Source of the DNA: Centroberyx gerrardi
Taxonomy: Eukaryota; Chordata; Actinopteri; Beryciformes; Berycidae
Direction: 5' to 3'
Assembly: GCF_048128805.1 (NCBI RefSeq)
Contig: NC_136016.1
Location: 13,074,676-13,138,675, forward strand
Length of the DNA: 64,000 nt
In this document: one piece after another, positions 10,910 to 33,790 of the stretch
Layout: each line of letters opens with the position of its first letter
How positions within the stretch are numbered: position 1 is the first letter of the stretch
Made by a program: the position numbers and the translations under genes
The notes under the pieces: generated by a model
The model's input: only the letters and a program-made list of their open reading frames with translations
What the model was told of the DNA's origin: nothing
The model's database searches: none

Positions 10910-12795
10910 TCCAAACGAGATGCACTGATCTACTCCAACCCTCAGTCCCCTACACCCGTCTGCAGCACATATTGTCTATGGACAAGGGACAAATAGTTTT
11001 CATTTCTTTTTGTTTGTTTTGCCTTTCATGGGAAGTGTAGACTATAATATTTACCAGGTAAATAATATAGTTTTGCACGCATGAGCATTTTTGATGAGTT
11101 GTGGAGAAGACTTGGGCTTGGTGCAAAACATGAAAGACATGCTAAATTTGTCTCTGGCAATTAAAACAATATATTGAAATGGAAGCGCTTTGGTTGGAAG
11201 ATCATTAGGTAAATCTGGGAGATTACAGCCGCTCAATTTCTTGAGATTTATCTTGTTGTAATTTCAATTCTTGTCATGTTTTGCACCAGGCAGAGAACAT
11301 GTCATCACTCCCACTTCATGGAAATCATAAGCAACATATAGATGACAATAATATAACCATGAGAAATGTAGTAAGAAATCTTTATATACCACATAACTTG
11401 TTTTGCAAACCTATACATACCACATAGTATCATTTAGGGGTCTCTGAATTAGAAACAGGAGGTTAACATGTAGCTGGCTATTTCCTCTCAAAGCCAGCTT
11501 GCTCCATTGGATTTTTAATTGAAGTTGAGTTCCTGCCCAGTGCTGTTTAATTTCTCTACTTAAGTGAGAAACATGAATGTACTTGTCGCCTTATTCTGGG
11601 CAAAATTTGATAAAATCACTGCAGTATAATTGGTTGAGGATGTAGTCGCTAACTCCAAAGTGTTTCCATCTTCACCTCCCGTTTATTGCTTCATGGGCGC
11701 AAGTTGTTCAGTTAAGTGTGCTGGTCTCATTCAAAGCATTGTCAATCTAGGAACAATTGTATCGTTATAAGTGTAACTGTGATTTTGATATAGGTTGATT
11801 TTTATTTAATTTTTTTGCTGTGTTTGAATTTATATTGAAGATTGCAATGAGAGACCCAGAAGTCATTATGAAATCGTATAAAGCTATCTCATTCATTTTC
11901 CTACAGCTAGCATACAGCCAAGATACATTTCATATAAAGCAGTGAGAAAGAAACAAGTCAGTTCATGATAATCACAGTTGTTTGATGCAAGTTGTAAGAA
12001 ATTTGAATCTCTAGTTTTATTGCCATAGACTTGGTTAAAGCAAATGAACAATGACTGAGCATAAAAAGAACTTGTGCCTTTTTAAATTTCACCAAGAGGT
12101 GTTGGTTGGTCAGTATCAGTTATCCAATTTCTACGTGTAACTTGTCTGGAAAATCCATCCGATTAGTGAAAATCGATGGAAAAAAGGGCAAATATATTCC
12201 TTTATATCGGACAATTCAGTCTAGATTTGTCATCAACAGAAACGAGGGCCAAGTCAGTTTCAGTGTCATGAAGAAACGAGTCGTGGGCATGCTCCATAGG
12301 CAGTGAATGGAAAACAAACTACATGGACACTGCGACAGGCTGATTGTATGGCATCATTGCCTTATTTTCCGGTTTGGAGAAGTTAACTCTACGTTGAATT
12401 TAAACTGTATGTCTAAGCTCAAGCAAACACAAAAGCATTGTCACTACAACTACCACAGTCGGTTTCCATTCATTTTCAGTGTAGCAGCTCCAGATATTGT
12501 CTCTCTATGACATCACAGATTAGAGCCTGTGTTCCCTGGTTTCTAGCTCTGGGAGTATGAGCTGTTCATGGTTCATTTTTACACAGAAGGGTTTTGGAAG
12601 GATTCTGAGTCAACATGATTTACTTTGTTCCATTTGTATTTGTCGTAGCTACTTCCAGATAAATGTCTTGTCTCATGAAGGAATTTTCTGCAATGATTTT
12701 GACTGTTACTTTTAGCAGTCTTTAAAATATTTTACATTATTGAAGAGGGGAGCTTTGACTCATGAGTGAAATAAAGTTGTACAAAATATCAAATT
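10910..12795 (+). other. probable grn 3' UTR
   Basis: AT-rich sequence without coding signal follows the grn stop. The first good AATAAA is at 12770-12775, so a 3' UTR of about 1.9 kb is likely. An interspersed repeat candidate may sit inside it (about 12100-12600). Confidence 0.45.
12770..12775 (+). terminator. candidate polyadenylation signal of grn
   Basis: AATAAA in gtgaaataaagttgt, about 1.86 kb after the grn stop. It is the only strong hexamer I noted before the next gene. Confidence 0.4.
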
Positions 12796-13757
12796 GTTTT
12801 CCATGTGATAATTCAGTGATGTCATCCTTGGAGATTATCGGTTGACATCGGATGTTCAAGCCCTCGTGGAATGAGCCCCCGCACTTCCTTTGGCCTTTTC
12901 CACCCATATCTTCTTACCCCACCCACTCCTCCCACCGCCCATGTCGTCAGAAAGTTGTTATGGCGACCCAAGTAAATACGTGTTGATGGGCAAGCAGAGA
13001 CACAAGCATTAAATGAAGCCGTGACCCTTCACTGGCGCAGCTGTGGGGGGTTGTGTCCCACTTACTGTCTGCTTGGCAGCCCAGCACAGCCAGTATGGAG
13101 TAGTTCAATTTCATACGCCCTCTGGTGGCCAAAAACACATAGTGACGCTTCTGCTTGAGTTGAACACAATGGACAACAGATGAGGTTTCAGCTCTAAATG
13201 AGGCCAGCTACTCCTCTCCTGTGTGGCTCCATTGTTATCAGGGATAAGTTCTCTACAGGGGGGTTAGTTTTCTGAAGGCCCTCTAAGACAGACTACTGCC
13301 TTTTTATTGAGATGCAGAGATCCAATACAGATTTGGCTGCAATTCACTTTCAAATCATTTAATTCAGGAAGTGGTTTATCCTCATAATTCAATTATTAAA
13401 CACCTTTGGGCATGAGGGATTTTTCATATTAAACCTTGAAACTTAATCAACCCTTGCCCTGGTCTGGTTTTGTCATGGCTGTATACTACTTTAAAGCTTC
13501 CAAAGATCCTGTTCAGCAGATTTTATATTAATTCCATCAACATCTCTGACATAAATTGTTGTGAGTGAAAGAGACCTGAAGGAGCACGAACGACCCTGGA
13601 GAGGCTTTCCAGATCTATGTATAGCCACTTTGACCCACCAACAGTGGAGAGGACTGAACTGACAAAAACCCATTGACGTGTCAGCACACTTTCTCCACAG
13701 CCTCACTATTGGTCAGTCACTGATCCATTCAGATGTTGCCAGGGAAAGGGACCCCCC

Positions 13758-13796
<39 letters not shown>

Positions 13797-14430
13797 CACA
13801 CTCCCTCCTCTGGCATTTTGCTAATTCCCTCAGGAATGTATAGATTCCAGTCATCTGAATTTGGGACAACAAATGTGTTGGTGGAGAGGAAGCAGCATTG
13901 TTGGATTGGTGCCAATGGCCAGACTAGTAAAGCATGAATGTGCAGATATTAGTTATTCATTGTCTTTGCACCACACTTCATTGAATGATGAATCATTGCA
14001 TGCTGGAAACATTCCAGTTGAAACCTTTGGACAAAAATACAGTATACAATATTCAGTCTTGGTTTTTTTTAAATAGTTAAAACATTCAATCAACATTACA
14101 AACTTAGTCACAACCAAACCTGACTGACTGAGCATGGCAAATCAATTCATATTAAATTCAATAAATCTGATGATTTATATCTAAGTTGGGCCCTTAAAAG
14201 TTAAATGCCAAGATTCTTTTGCTTGAACACTTTTAACTTTTACAACCATCTTACAATCTGTTGCTTCACAGAGCTAGAACTGATCTCTTTCTTCAAAGTT
14301 GCCAAAGCTGTAATCAGTGAAACATTCAACTAGGGAAAAGTGTCTAGAAAGAGTTGTGAGCTGTGTCTGAAGAAGCTCTCTTGTCTGTGTCCAAGTGTCA
14401 CTGAGGGCATGTACAGTATCTATGCTAGAG
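12796..14430. other. grn-map3k14 intergenic region
   Basis: Mostly unique sequence without exon signals. It contains a (CA)n microsatellite at about 13760-13794. Open frames here are short and unrelated to known families. Confidence 0.6.
13760..13794. repeat. (CA)n microsatellite
   Basis: Uninterrupted CA dinucleotides, about 17 units. Confidence 0.95.
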
Positions 14431-14439
14431 TGTCTTTGG

Positions 14440-14735
14440 AGGTTGGAGGGGGCAGTGGATGGTGTGTGTGTGTGGGTGGACAGGCGGGGGTGGTGGGTGA
14501 GGTACGAGAGCTCATAACTCACACACGAGGTCCACCAATCAGGAGGGCCGGTGGGGCAGAAAGCCGGTAAGTTACACTTGGAGACCGAAACACACACACA
14601 CATAAACACAGGACAGACGGAGAGACAGGCAGGAAGGAAGAGGAACTTCTACCGGACCACTGGAGTGATTTCACCCAGACCTGAAGCGGGAAAGGAACAA
14701 CTGATTCTCCTGTTAGCTGGTACAGTATTTCAGTA
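14440..14735 (+). promoter_or_regulatory. possible map3k14 promoter and 5' UTR exon
   Basis: A CCAAT box (ccaccaatcagg) lies near 14534. A consensus donor, aagccg|gtaagt, follows at 14566/14567, with a GA-rich stretch after it. It is about 1.9 kb upstream of the first map3k14 coding exon, whose acceptor at 16434-16435 shows that at least one upstream non-coding exon exists. The exact transcription start cannot be fixed from the sequence. Confidence 0.3.
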
Positions 14736-15589
14736 AGCTGGTTCTTTTTAACCCACACTGTGAATCTGGCTTTGTTTTAGCAGAGATGGTCTCACTCTCA
14801 GGTCACCGAGTTAAACGGGAAGTGGCTTTCGGGAAGCCAGCAGTCCAGTTGACAGGAAGTAAACGGTGGAACTGGTGATGCACCAGATGACCAGGGTCAG
14901 GATCTGCTCAGCTCAGAGAATATGGGACCAGTTTTTTAAGATGTAGTGCTGGTGTGACAGGGGAGGGATGTTGTGATTGAGAGTTTTGAGTGTTACCTGA
15001 CTACCAAGAAGTTGAAATTATATGTTTATGATTGTTTTAGTTATTTTGTTTCCTCAGGAATATGGAACACAGGTGTAGCTCTCCTCTTTTCATTTTCCTG
15101 GTCCTTAACTCTTGTCTGAACAACAGTTTATAGTTATATTAGCACTCTACAATTATAGAATAGTAATAGTTTGTCTGTTTGCAAAAATATACATACCTGT
15201 TGTACAACAGTTACAGTATCAGACACTTCAGATATGCTGCGCTCTATGCCGTCTACAAACTGTACTCAGGCACAAGCAGCTTCTGTATGAGGTCTTTAGC
15301 GCAGAGACCCTTTAAGTGCGGCGTTTGTGGGAAGAGTCTGGTCTTCAAGAATTGTTTTGATCCCCCGGTCTTCACTGTCAATATGGCGGGCGCTGAGGAA
15401 GAGAGACTTTGACAGCTGGCCGGCCCAGTGGAAGGCATGCGGTTCGCTCCGTGCGTGCCAAAGCTCTGCATGCTATTTATACTCACCTTGCCAGGATCAC
15501 TGCTGGTGTCTGCTCATTCACACCCAGCCATGGCAAATGCCACCACATTAAAATGCTTGCCAAATACATAACTAAATTTGCTGTTTCCA

Positions 15590-16054
15590 CTAGGGTTTGA
15601 CCGGCATGGATGTTTGAAGGCTGATACCACTACTGATATTTTTGGATTGAAGCTGCCGATAATCAATATTTTGTGGCAGTAGTTACAGCTACATGGATTC
15701 AGTACTCCTGTCAGTATTCTTGTCAGGGTGGGAAAGCCTCTGAAACAGCATTTAGACCATGTGACACTAAAACTCCATTGAAGGTGGGCTTTAGGTGGGT
15801 TGCAGCTCGTTAAGGCAGGATCAGGCAGGGTGAAGCAGGTTTCATCGCAGGTTTTACAGACTGTTGAATAAAATATTCCAACACCACACTGGAATGATTG
15901 CTCTGGTCAGCCATCTGAAATAATAATAAGAATAAAAAACATATTCACCAACTGGGACCTCCTACATGACACTGTCTGGCTGGTATCTGATTTTTAATAA
16001 AAGGACAATATTGACACAATATATTGGCAAACCGATATAGCTGTCTGACCCTAG
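15590..16054. mobile_element. probable DNA transposon remnant
   Basis: The ends are imperfect inverted repeats: ctagggtttgacc at the left and ctgaccctag at the right. The interior has gatatt/ccgatat motifs that I associate with common fish non-autonomous elements. No coding capacity remains. Confidence 0.45.
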
Positions 16055-16473
16055 ACTCCACACTAAAAAATGCATATTGACTCATGCCTTTTTCATCTCC
16101 CTGGTTGTCTCTGAATGTCTCATGAACCAACACCAAAGTGAATTCTATTTGGGAGTTGTCGAATTATTGATGAGACAGATTGTTGCCCCACCTAGCTTTA
16201 TGTCCTGCGATGTCTTTTTGTCTGGATAACAACTGTTCTGGCCCAGTTATCCTCACTCACAACTTCAAATGGAATCTCTCTGGCTGCAAAACATTGCCAA
16301 TTTTTAGGGTGTTAACACATTTTATGCTGTTACCAGAATACAGTGTGCATGTTCTAGTTTTCTGCCATTCTTTTGGATTCCATTCTACACCAGTTGTTGA
16401 GAATGAGTGTGTGTTTTGTTCTTCTCCTCTTCCAGCTCCCATATATTAGAAGAGCACCTATAGCGGAAGAGCA

Positions 16474-23844
<7,371 letters not shown>

Positions 23845-24310
23845 GACAACTATTTTTGTTCATTTTTGTTGTTTGCACTAACTTAGGCATGGGGTTTTCC
23901 TGTTGTTGGCTAAGGCCATGTTGTCAGAGAACTGCTTACGTTTGTTCGGATGCTGTATTGCTGACATGATTGAGTTTCATGAGTAAATGTTGGATGGCCA
24001 ATGCTTTTGGTAGGAATTTGAGGTTAGTAAACTGCATGTATCAGTATGTATCATCAGTTTTTCAGTTGTGTATTTTCTATCTTGCTCTAACCCACATATC
24101 CATGCACAATTTTATTTTGGGGCAAAGGAGGCAGTTCAAGGAACCTGTCCAATTCTCAGGATACTGCTTCCTTTCCTCCAAGACCTGGAAACTAGTGTTC
24201 GTGCTGGCATGTTACCTGGTGTCCTAATAGGGTTTATGATGAGAAGCTGCTTAAAACATCAGTGAATAATTGCCAACATTTTATATCTTAATAAATGACT
24301 ATATGTCCTC
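23845..24310 (+). other. map3k14 3' UTR
   Basis: Runs from the stop codon to just after AATAAA at 24290-24295. It is AT-rich with no further exon. Confidence 0.65.
24290..24295 (+). terminator. polyadenylation signal of map3k14
   Basis: AATAAA in atatcttaataaatgac, 446 bases after the stop codon. Confidence 0.65.
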
Positions 24311-25690
24311 ATAAGCAAAGATGCTGTTGTCTTCTGTCTCTTCTTCTCCTTATTTTCTCTTCACCTCCCTTCATTCCCTGTCTCCTCCGCTTACTTCAGG
24401 TAGGAAGCGAGGTGTTGCTGTAATTAATGACTGCAGAGTAGAGTTTGAGTTGTTGATATACATTTTTGTGGTGAAAAAATTACCATCAGTGTATGTCCAC
24501 TGTGTATTTCTGTGAAATCAGAATCATACTGTATTTCCTGGCAGTAATCTTTGACTTGATAACACTGGTTTTTGAGGTCAAACCTATTTTTAAAAGTTGA
24601 AAAAATTGATATAATATTGGGGGAGTTACTGTGTCCAAAGCTCATCGTACACGCTGCTCTGGCAGCTTTTTGAGGTGAGCGATACCTGAATACAGCCCCC
24701 CCACCACCTTACAAATCCCTGCTTGTACTATAGACTATATTGTCAACATTTATCTAGAAATCTGGCTTTGATGCTGGAGGAAAGGGGTGTTGTCATTAGG
24801 GTCAATCAAGTGGGCACCACCCATCGCAGATATTTTGTTAAATTAGGCCCACAAAAACTTCAGGAGGCCCAATAGCTAATTTTGGCATCCCCATGCAATC
24901 CTCAAGCCCCCTATAAAGACCCTGTTTTGATACGAATCAGACACAGCTCTTTCCTTCACTAAACAACATCACAACTGATCATTTTCTCACCCAGCTTCAT
25001 CATTCTTAATAGAGGCTAATGAGATGGCTGACCCTATAGCTTGAAACAACCTGCTAAATACTACAGCAATCAGAAGCAAATAGTACACCTGACCCTGGTG
25101 GCTTGAAACCCCCTGTTCAGTTCAGAACGCGCCTTGTCCGTACAAGGCTAAAAGGATCAGTGGACCCTGCTCACTTCAAAAGGCTGTTCAGTTGTTCAGT
25201 AACTGCAATATATCAACAATCAGAAGCTAAAGGGCTGCCTGGCCACACTCCCTTAAAACAGCCTGCTCCGACTATCAGCAAAAGGGAGATTTACACCAGG
25301 AGCTGTGGACAATGTGAATACCAAATTCTATCATTTTAGCCATATCACAAAATGCTGACAGATTTTGGATTCCAACACATGGCATAGTAGGCAAACTACT
25401 GTGATCCAACAATAACATGATAATGAAATAGGTGTTTCAAACGATAGCCACAGCATTTTGGGAGTCCCAGTAGCTGGAGTTGTGGCAATACGCCATATTA
25501 GTAGGAAAAGCATACGACATAGCTAAAGAGATTAGGTTTACGAAATACTATCAGTCTAGTGTAACCCACTTTTTAAATTAAATGGCTGTGGCTGAAACTT
25601 GAATAAACTTTCATGCGGTTCACTTCCTCGACATTTGTGCACACTGAAATCTGTTGACCATGTGATAGGACAACAGCATAAAGGAGGTGG
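24311..25690. other. map3k14-arf2 intergenic region
   Basis: No exon signal seen. It holds a degenerate tandem repeat (about 25024-25285) and otherwise unique AT-rich sequence. Confidence 0.6.
25024..25285. repeat. degenerate tandem repeat, about four units
   Basis: Units of roughly 60-75 bases share ctgaccct...cttgaaac..cctg...caatcagaagc. They begin near 25024, 25088, 25160 and 25232. Confidence 0.55.
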
Positions 25691-25836
25691 GTTAGTTTTT
25701 ACACTGTAGGTGATATGATTGGATAGGATTTGATAGTGGGAAGTGCCCGTACGCCGGTGTCTCCCTGGTTGCGCAAGACGCCATTTTGGAGTGACGGTGA
25801 AAGAGAACAGAAAGATCGAGAAGCTGTCTTTCTAAG
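25690..25836 (+). promoter_or_regulatory. arf2 promoter and non-coding first exon
   Basis: An inverted CCAAT (gattgg) is near 25718, a palindromic TTGCGCAA at 25769-25776, and a YY1-like cgccattttgg at 25779-25789. The presumed first exon ends at ctaag|gtaata (25836/25837). There is no TATA box, as expected for a housekeeping gene. The following 0.7 kb is rich in CpG and GCTAGC/TTAGC words. The transcription start is inferred, not seen. Confidence 0.55.
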
Positions 25837-27023
25837 GTAATAATCAGCACAAATGTAACGTTTTTTGACAAAGAAAAGCTCTACTATCGGAACTGACGGT
25901 TGTCCTGTACAAACGTCTTGTTTATTCGTTGTATATTATTGAAATGACGTCACCATTTCCTCTCTACACTGACGCGGCATTTAGCTAACGGTACGTTAGC
26001 AAGCTAGCTAGCTAAAACAGTACCGTTGGTAGACCGATCAAAGATTTGTCATTGTAGATGCCGGTGATTACTGGAAATAGATTCCATCGACAGCTTCGTG
26101 CAACATATTATGCTACACATGACTCGCCTTGTTTTCAAAACTGTGATGCTAATTCGTCAGTTAGGTTTCTCGAGGTTGAATCGCCCGCTAGCAGCAAGCT
26201 AACGCAACCGAGCTAGCTAAGTTAGCAATTGCCTAGGTGTTGGCTTGCTACGATGCATCCGCCCTTAACCAACACTAAGCTGCTTTGAGTTGAGGTAGCC
26301 GGCTAAACGCTAGTTAGCTTTAGTTATCCGTTAAAAATAAAATATTAATGATTTGCCATATACGCCGCGCTGTTATCCTTTACTCTTACCTAGACCCGCT
26401 GTAACGTTAGCTGGATTGTTTGTCAATTGGCCCTTTGCTAAGGTCGAGGTGTTGTTAGCTAGCTAGCGTCTTGTGACAGTTCCCACATCCCCTTGCTGCC
26501 GTTAGAGATGGAGCTAGCCAGCCAGAACAGGCCCTCCTGATCCGGTGATTAGCTGTTCAGTTATTAGTGCGGTTAACTAATTATCTAATTCACAATACGA
26601 CGTGTACCAGCTAGATAAGCAATTAAATGTATGCAGGGAAACGTTAGATGATGGTTAACGCTGACGTTACGGAATGCTGTCACGTATCCTCTAAACGAAA
26701 CGCTGATAGCGACGTTTAACCACCAAGCTCGACACTGCTGTTACCTTCAATTGCCTACCTCTCGAGATGTTTTGTTTTGTACAACGACAATCATCCATAT
26801 CATCAATTCTTACCTTCATAAGATGCCTAGACAATCTGTTATCACCAACTTGTTTTTGTCATTTGTCAGTGCTGTCACGATGAATAGGCTGACGTTTTCA
26901 ATAAAATAATAGTGTGTTTATTGCCCTCATTAGCATGCCGGCTACATCGTTGATAATTAATTTTTGATGGTGTCTTAATATCGATAATACACCTTTTCTC
27001 TAACCCCCCTGAAACACTATTGA

Positions 27024-30354
<3,331 letters not shown>

Positions 30355-32115
30355 TCCATTCCACCAGTTTTGATTTTTGTTTGTCGTTTATTTTTTTCTG
30401 TTTCAACACAGTGGCAGCACCGGATCCAGGCCCCTTCGCTCCCATCTGACCTCATCTTCAACCCCAGCTCTTTCTTCCAAGAACATCCTCCATTCCCCAC
30501 CTTTCCCCCTCTGCCTTCTCCCTTCCTCTCTTGTCAGTACTCATGGGGCTCTAGCCTGTGCTGCTTGTGTGTGCGCGTGTGGGTGTGTGTGTACCGTGTG
30601 TGTGCGTGTTCAGTGAGTGCGTGTGGGTGTGAAGGCGTCTCTGTGTCCATTGGCTGGGATTGGGAGTAACCCTGGCGTGCCTTTTACACACCTCCTGTGG
30701 AAACAGTGGTCTGGCTCTTCAAGCCCCTCCTCCATCCACCAAACTCAGTTCCTACCCCACTCAGCCTACCCCCACTCTCAGTCTTGCACGGCCCCCTTCT
30801 CCCCACCCTTACTCTCCACAGGAAGCATGGTTTTCATAAGGCAAAGAAAGAGCAAGGGTGCAAGCTCTCCTTCCCTCTCTCTCTGTAGTATATATCTGTG
30901 TTAACCAGACATGTTCACCCAATGTAGACTGAATGCTAGGATGTTCATTTTAACCTGTTTGATTTTGAAACCTCAACCCACCTGTAAAAGAGATTCAGTA
31001 AATTGCATCGTAACCTGTATCAGGTTGAAGCAAATCAAAAAGAAAAAAAAAAAAACGCCCATCCTCGATCATTCTTGTGTCATTTGAAAATCATGCTGTT
31101 TGTTTTATTATTATATTGGAATATAACAGATTATTCTTAGCAATGGTTCTCCAATGAACACTACCTTTCTCCCCCCAGTAAGTGAGACCATGAAGCACAA
31201 GGCAAGCCAACAATCTTTCGGTAGAATTCTTAAAAAGTTAAATTCGCTTTGAAATTAGAATATTAAAGTATATGCAAGTTTTCTGTCATTTCAAAATTTT
31301 TAGTAGCTGACATTTAACTCCCCAAATTGAATTGGATTTTGTGTGATGATCTTCAGCATAATTAATGATTCTGACAATGCTCCTGCACTGAAGTAGGTCA
31401 CCAATACATGGTGTTGGGCATTTCAAAAACACAGTGGTTTCAACTGGTAACTTGAGATCGTTGTCCTCATACATTCAAAAGCTTCAAACGCTATTCCTTT
31501 AAGAAATGTTACATGTGTTGTTTTTCTGTATCTAGTTTTAGCATTTCTATTTGTACCATGACTGCTGAACCAAATGCATTTGAGCAGTATGACAAATCCT
31601 GTATATGAAAGTAGTGTATCCTTGAGGGCCTAAACCGCAGATGTTTCAAGAGATTTATGTCACTAAAGGTTGGCAGTAATACATTGGCAACAAAAGCTGT
31701 AAGCATCCAGCTGTCTAATTTCCTGGTTGGGATGAAGGAAAAGCACCAAATATGAAGGCTCTTAACTGTAAACGCTCCAGGCATATGAAGGAAGGAAGCC
31801 TAGCTCAAATGTCTGGGTGCTAACAGGCTACTGTACATTACAGCACTGTATGCTTCATGATTGAGTTACTAAAGACCAACAGAACAAGTACTGGTAGCAG
31901 TACCTCATCCTTGAGCTGGAGGGACTGGTGGTAGACCTGTTAGGGGGGGATGGGTGCGTCGTTAACTGGTCATGAGCTTCAGCGTCCTCAGTGTGGAACC
32001 GTGGGGGTTAAGCTGGCACTTCTGTCAAGAATGATTGTAAATCTGTAAGTTCCCCTGCAAACTGTTTCTGTGGGGATTTCCTGAACACATTAATAAACAT
32101 GATTCGATCCTACAA
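30355..32115 (+). other. arf2 3' UTR
   Basis: About 1.75 kb, ending after AATAAA at 32092-32097. It contains a TG/CT-rich stretch near 30565-30640. A long 3' UTR is usual for ARF genes. Confidence 0.6.
32092..32097 (+). terminator. polyadenylation signal of arf2
   Basis: AATAAA in cacattaataaacatgattc. Confidence 0.6.
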
Positions 32116-32439
32116 TTTGGTGTGCGGAGTGACATCACTTGGGTTTCGATTATGCCTATTAAGCTGTTTTTCTTATGTAGGACAATTCAAGTGGGGCAGG
32201 AATGTGGTAGCCTAGATTTTATGGTGTCCGTGTAGAACAAATAAGATCTGATTCAAACTGTCACGTGCAGTAAATAAGCTATTAATGTTGATTATTACGT
32301 TTATTAGACACCTATCTGATTCAGTATGAACTTTGAATCCTTTAAATTTATCCAAAACAACCTGCAAGTGTTTTGATTATTTATAGACTGTAAACAGTAC
32401 TGTAAATCGTAGTTATTGGCAATTGTACCAACTCTACCC

Positions 32440-32540
32440 TAACGAAAAATCATTATTATATTCATATAAGGACTTAGGTCGTGACTTTTAAGGTATTTGT
32501 TTTTATCTCCTATCGCTATAATATTCCTATAGGGATTTAA
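32440..32540 (+). repeat. dispersed repeat family, copy 1
   Basis: Carries aacgaaaaatcattatta...catataaggactta...tatctcctat..ctataatattcctatagg. It is shared in part with copies near 33670, 49225 and 53874. Confidence 0.5.
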
Positions 32541-32999
32541 AGATTTTCTGTTTGTATAGCGACCATGTAAAATGAATAGCCTATTATAGATCTTTTTCGT
32601 AAGTGTAGGCCTACTAACTAAACAGCAACGTTATTAATAGACCTATAGTAATATTTGTCCCAATATCTGTTTCCAGTGTTTGACTGCCTGAAAATCCTCA
32701 TTAATTCTCTAGGCTACACTTTTAGTCCAGCATGTACAGGGGCAATAATGCGATTTATCACTCCATTAGGCCTGAGAATTGCATTGTAGTCTCAAACTCC
32801 CCAGTGGCAGTGGGAGATGGGCTGCCTTACCTTCCTGCTTCCTGCACACCTGACAGGCCCCTCCCTCCCTGCAGGGGGACAGCAGAGTTCCGCGGATGTT
32901 CCCGACACCAATAATGTTGTTGGGACTTGGCGGTGCGGCGTCCCGTTTCATGAGCCAGACTTAAGAAATCACACAACACAGCTAACTATCTCACTGGGA

Positions 33000-33052
33000 T
33001 AAACACGATGCCTGACAGCTGATACTCACCGCGCGACGAGACAAATACCCTG
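33000..33052 (+). promoter_or_regulatory. possible grb7 non-coding first exon
   Basis: A GC-richer segment followed by a donor-like ctg|gtaggt at 33052/33053. The grb7 start-codon exon begins at an acceptor (35953-35954), so a 5' non-coding exon must exist. This placement is a guess. Confidence 0.2.
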
Positions 33053-33669
33053 GTAGGTAGGTTTCTTTTAGTTTTCGGCACGCGCTGCTGCGTGCAGATG
33101 CAAACAAACTCTCGAGTTCAAACAACAGGTGCAGGCTGGGTTTAAGCGTACACAGCAAACAGCAAACAGCAGGTGAATATAGAGAGGGGGGAATGAGTAG
33201 GTGGATGTGTATGGCGAAGTTACCTGGCCATTCACTTGGTGTCAACCTAAATTAAGGTTTATTCAGGTAGGTCGGGTACCCTTTTTACACCAATGTACCG
33301 GCCATGTCAAAACCCGGGTTCAGTGGCTACGGGGCAGGCATTTTCTTCAGTTTCAGTATGAAGTGTCTTGGCACAATGTCAACAACTGTGTCTGAACCAT
33401 GCATACCTGCTTAGATTTCAAGCTCTAGAATAGGCTTTTAGGTTATAGGGAGTCAGGAGTTAGTACAGCATGTCCTCTTCACATAATTAGAATTACACTT
33501 GCCAAAAGAATCACAGTAATCTAATATTTCTTAGCAGAGGCCACTGTAGGATGGTCCTGTGAAATAGTATTCCTTTGTACCACCACACTGTCATTTTGGA
33601 AGGCAAACAACAGACAGGGTTTGTGTTAATCACTCAGTAGGTGTTAGTAGGCGAATAATAAGTGTTTGC

Positions 33670-33790
33670 CCAAACGAAAAATCACCATAATATTATGTCT
33701 GGTACTCAATAGTGAGTTTACAGGGACTTTATTGGACGTTGTAGCATTTTATTCTTATGCTGTAATATATTACTGTAATATATCTTTGGG
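33670..33790 (+). repeat. dispersed repeat family, copy 2
   Basis: Carries aacgaaaaatcaccataata then ggtactcaatagtgagttta and cagggactttat, matching copies 3 and 4. Confidence 0.5.

Noticed and set aside
12106..12510. Two consecutive short frames after grn
   Set aside because: They lie in the probable 3' UTR/repeat segment. No domain was recognised.
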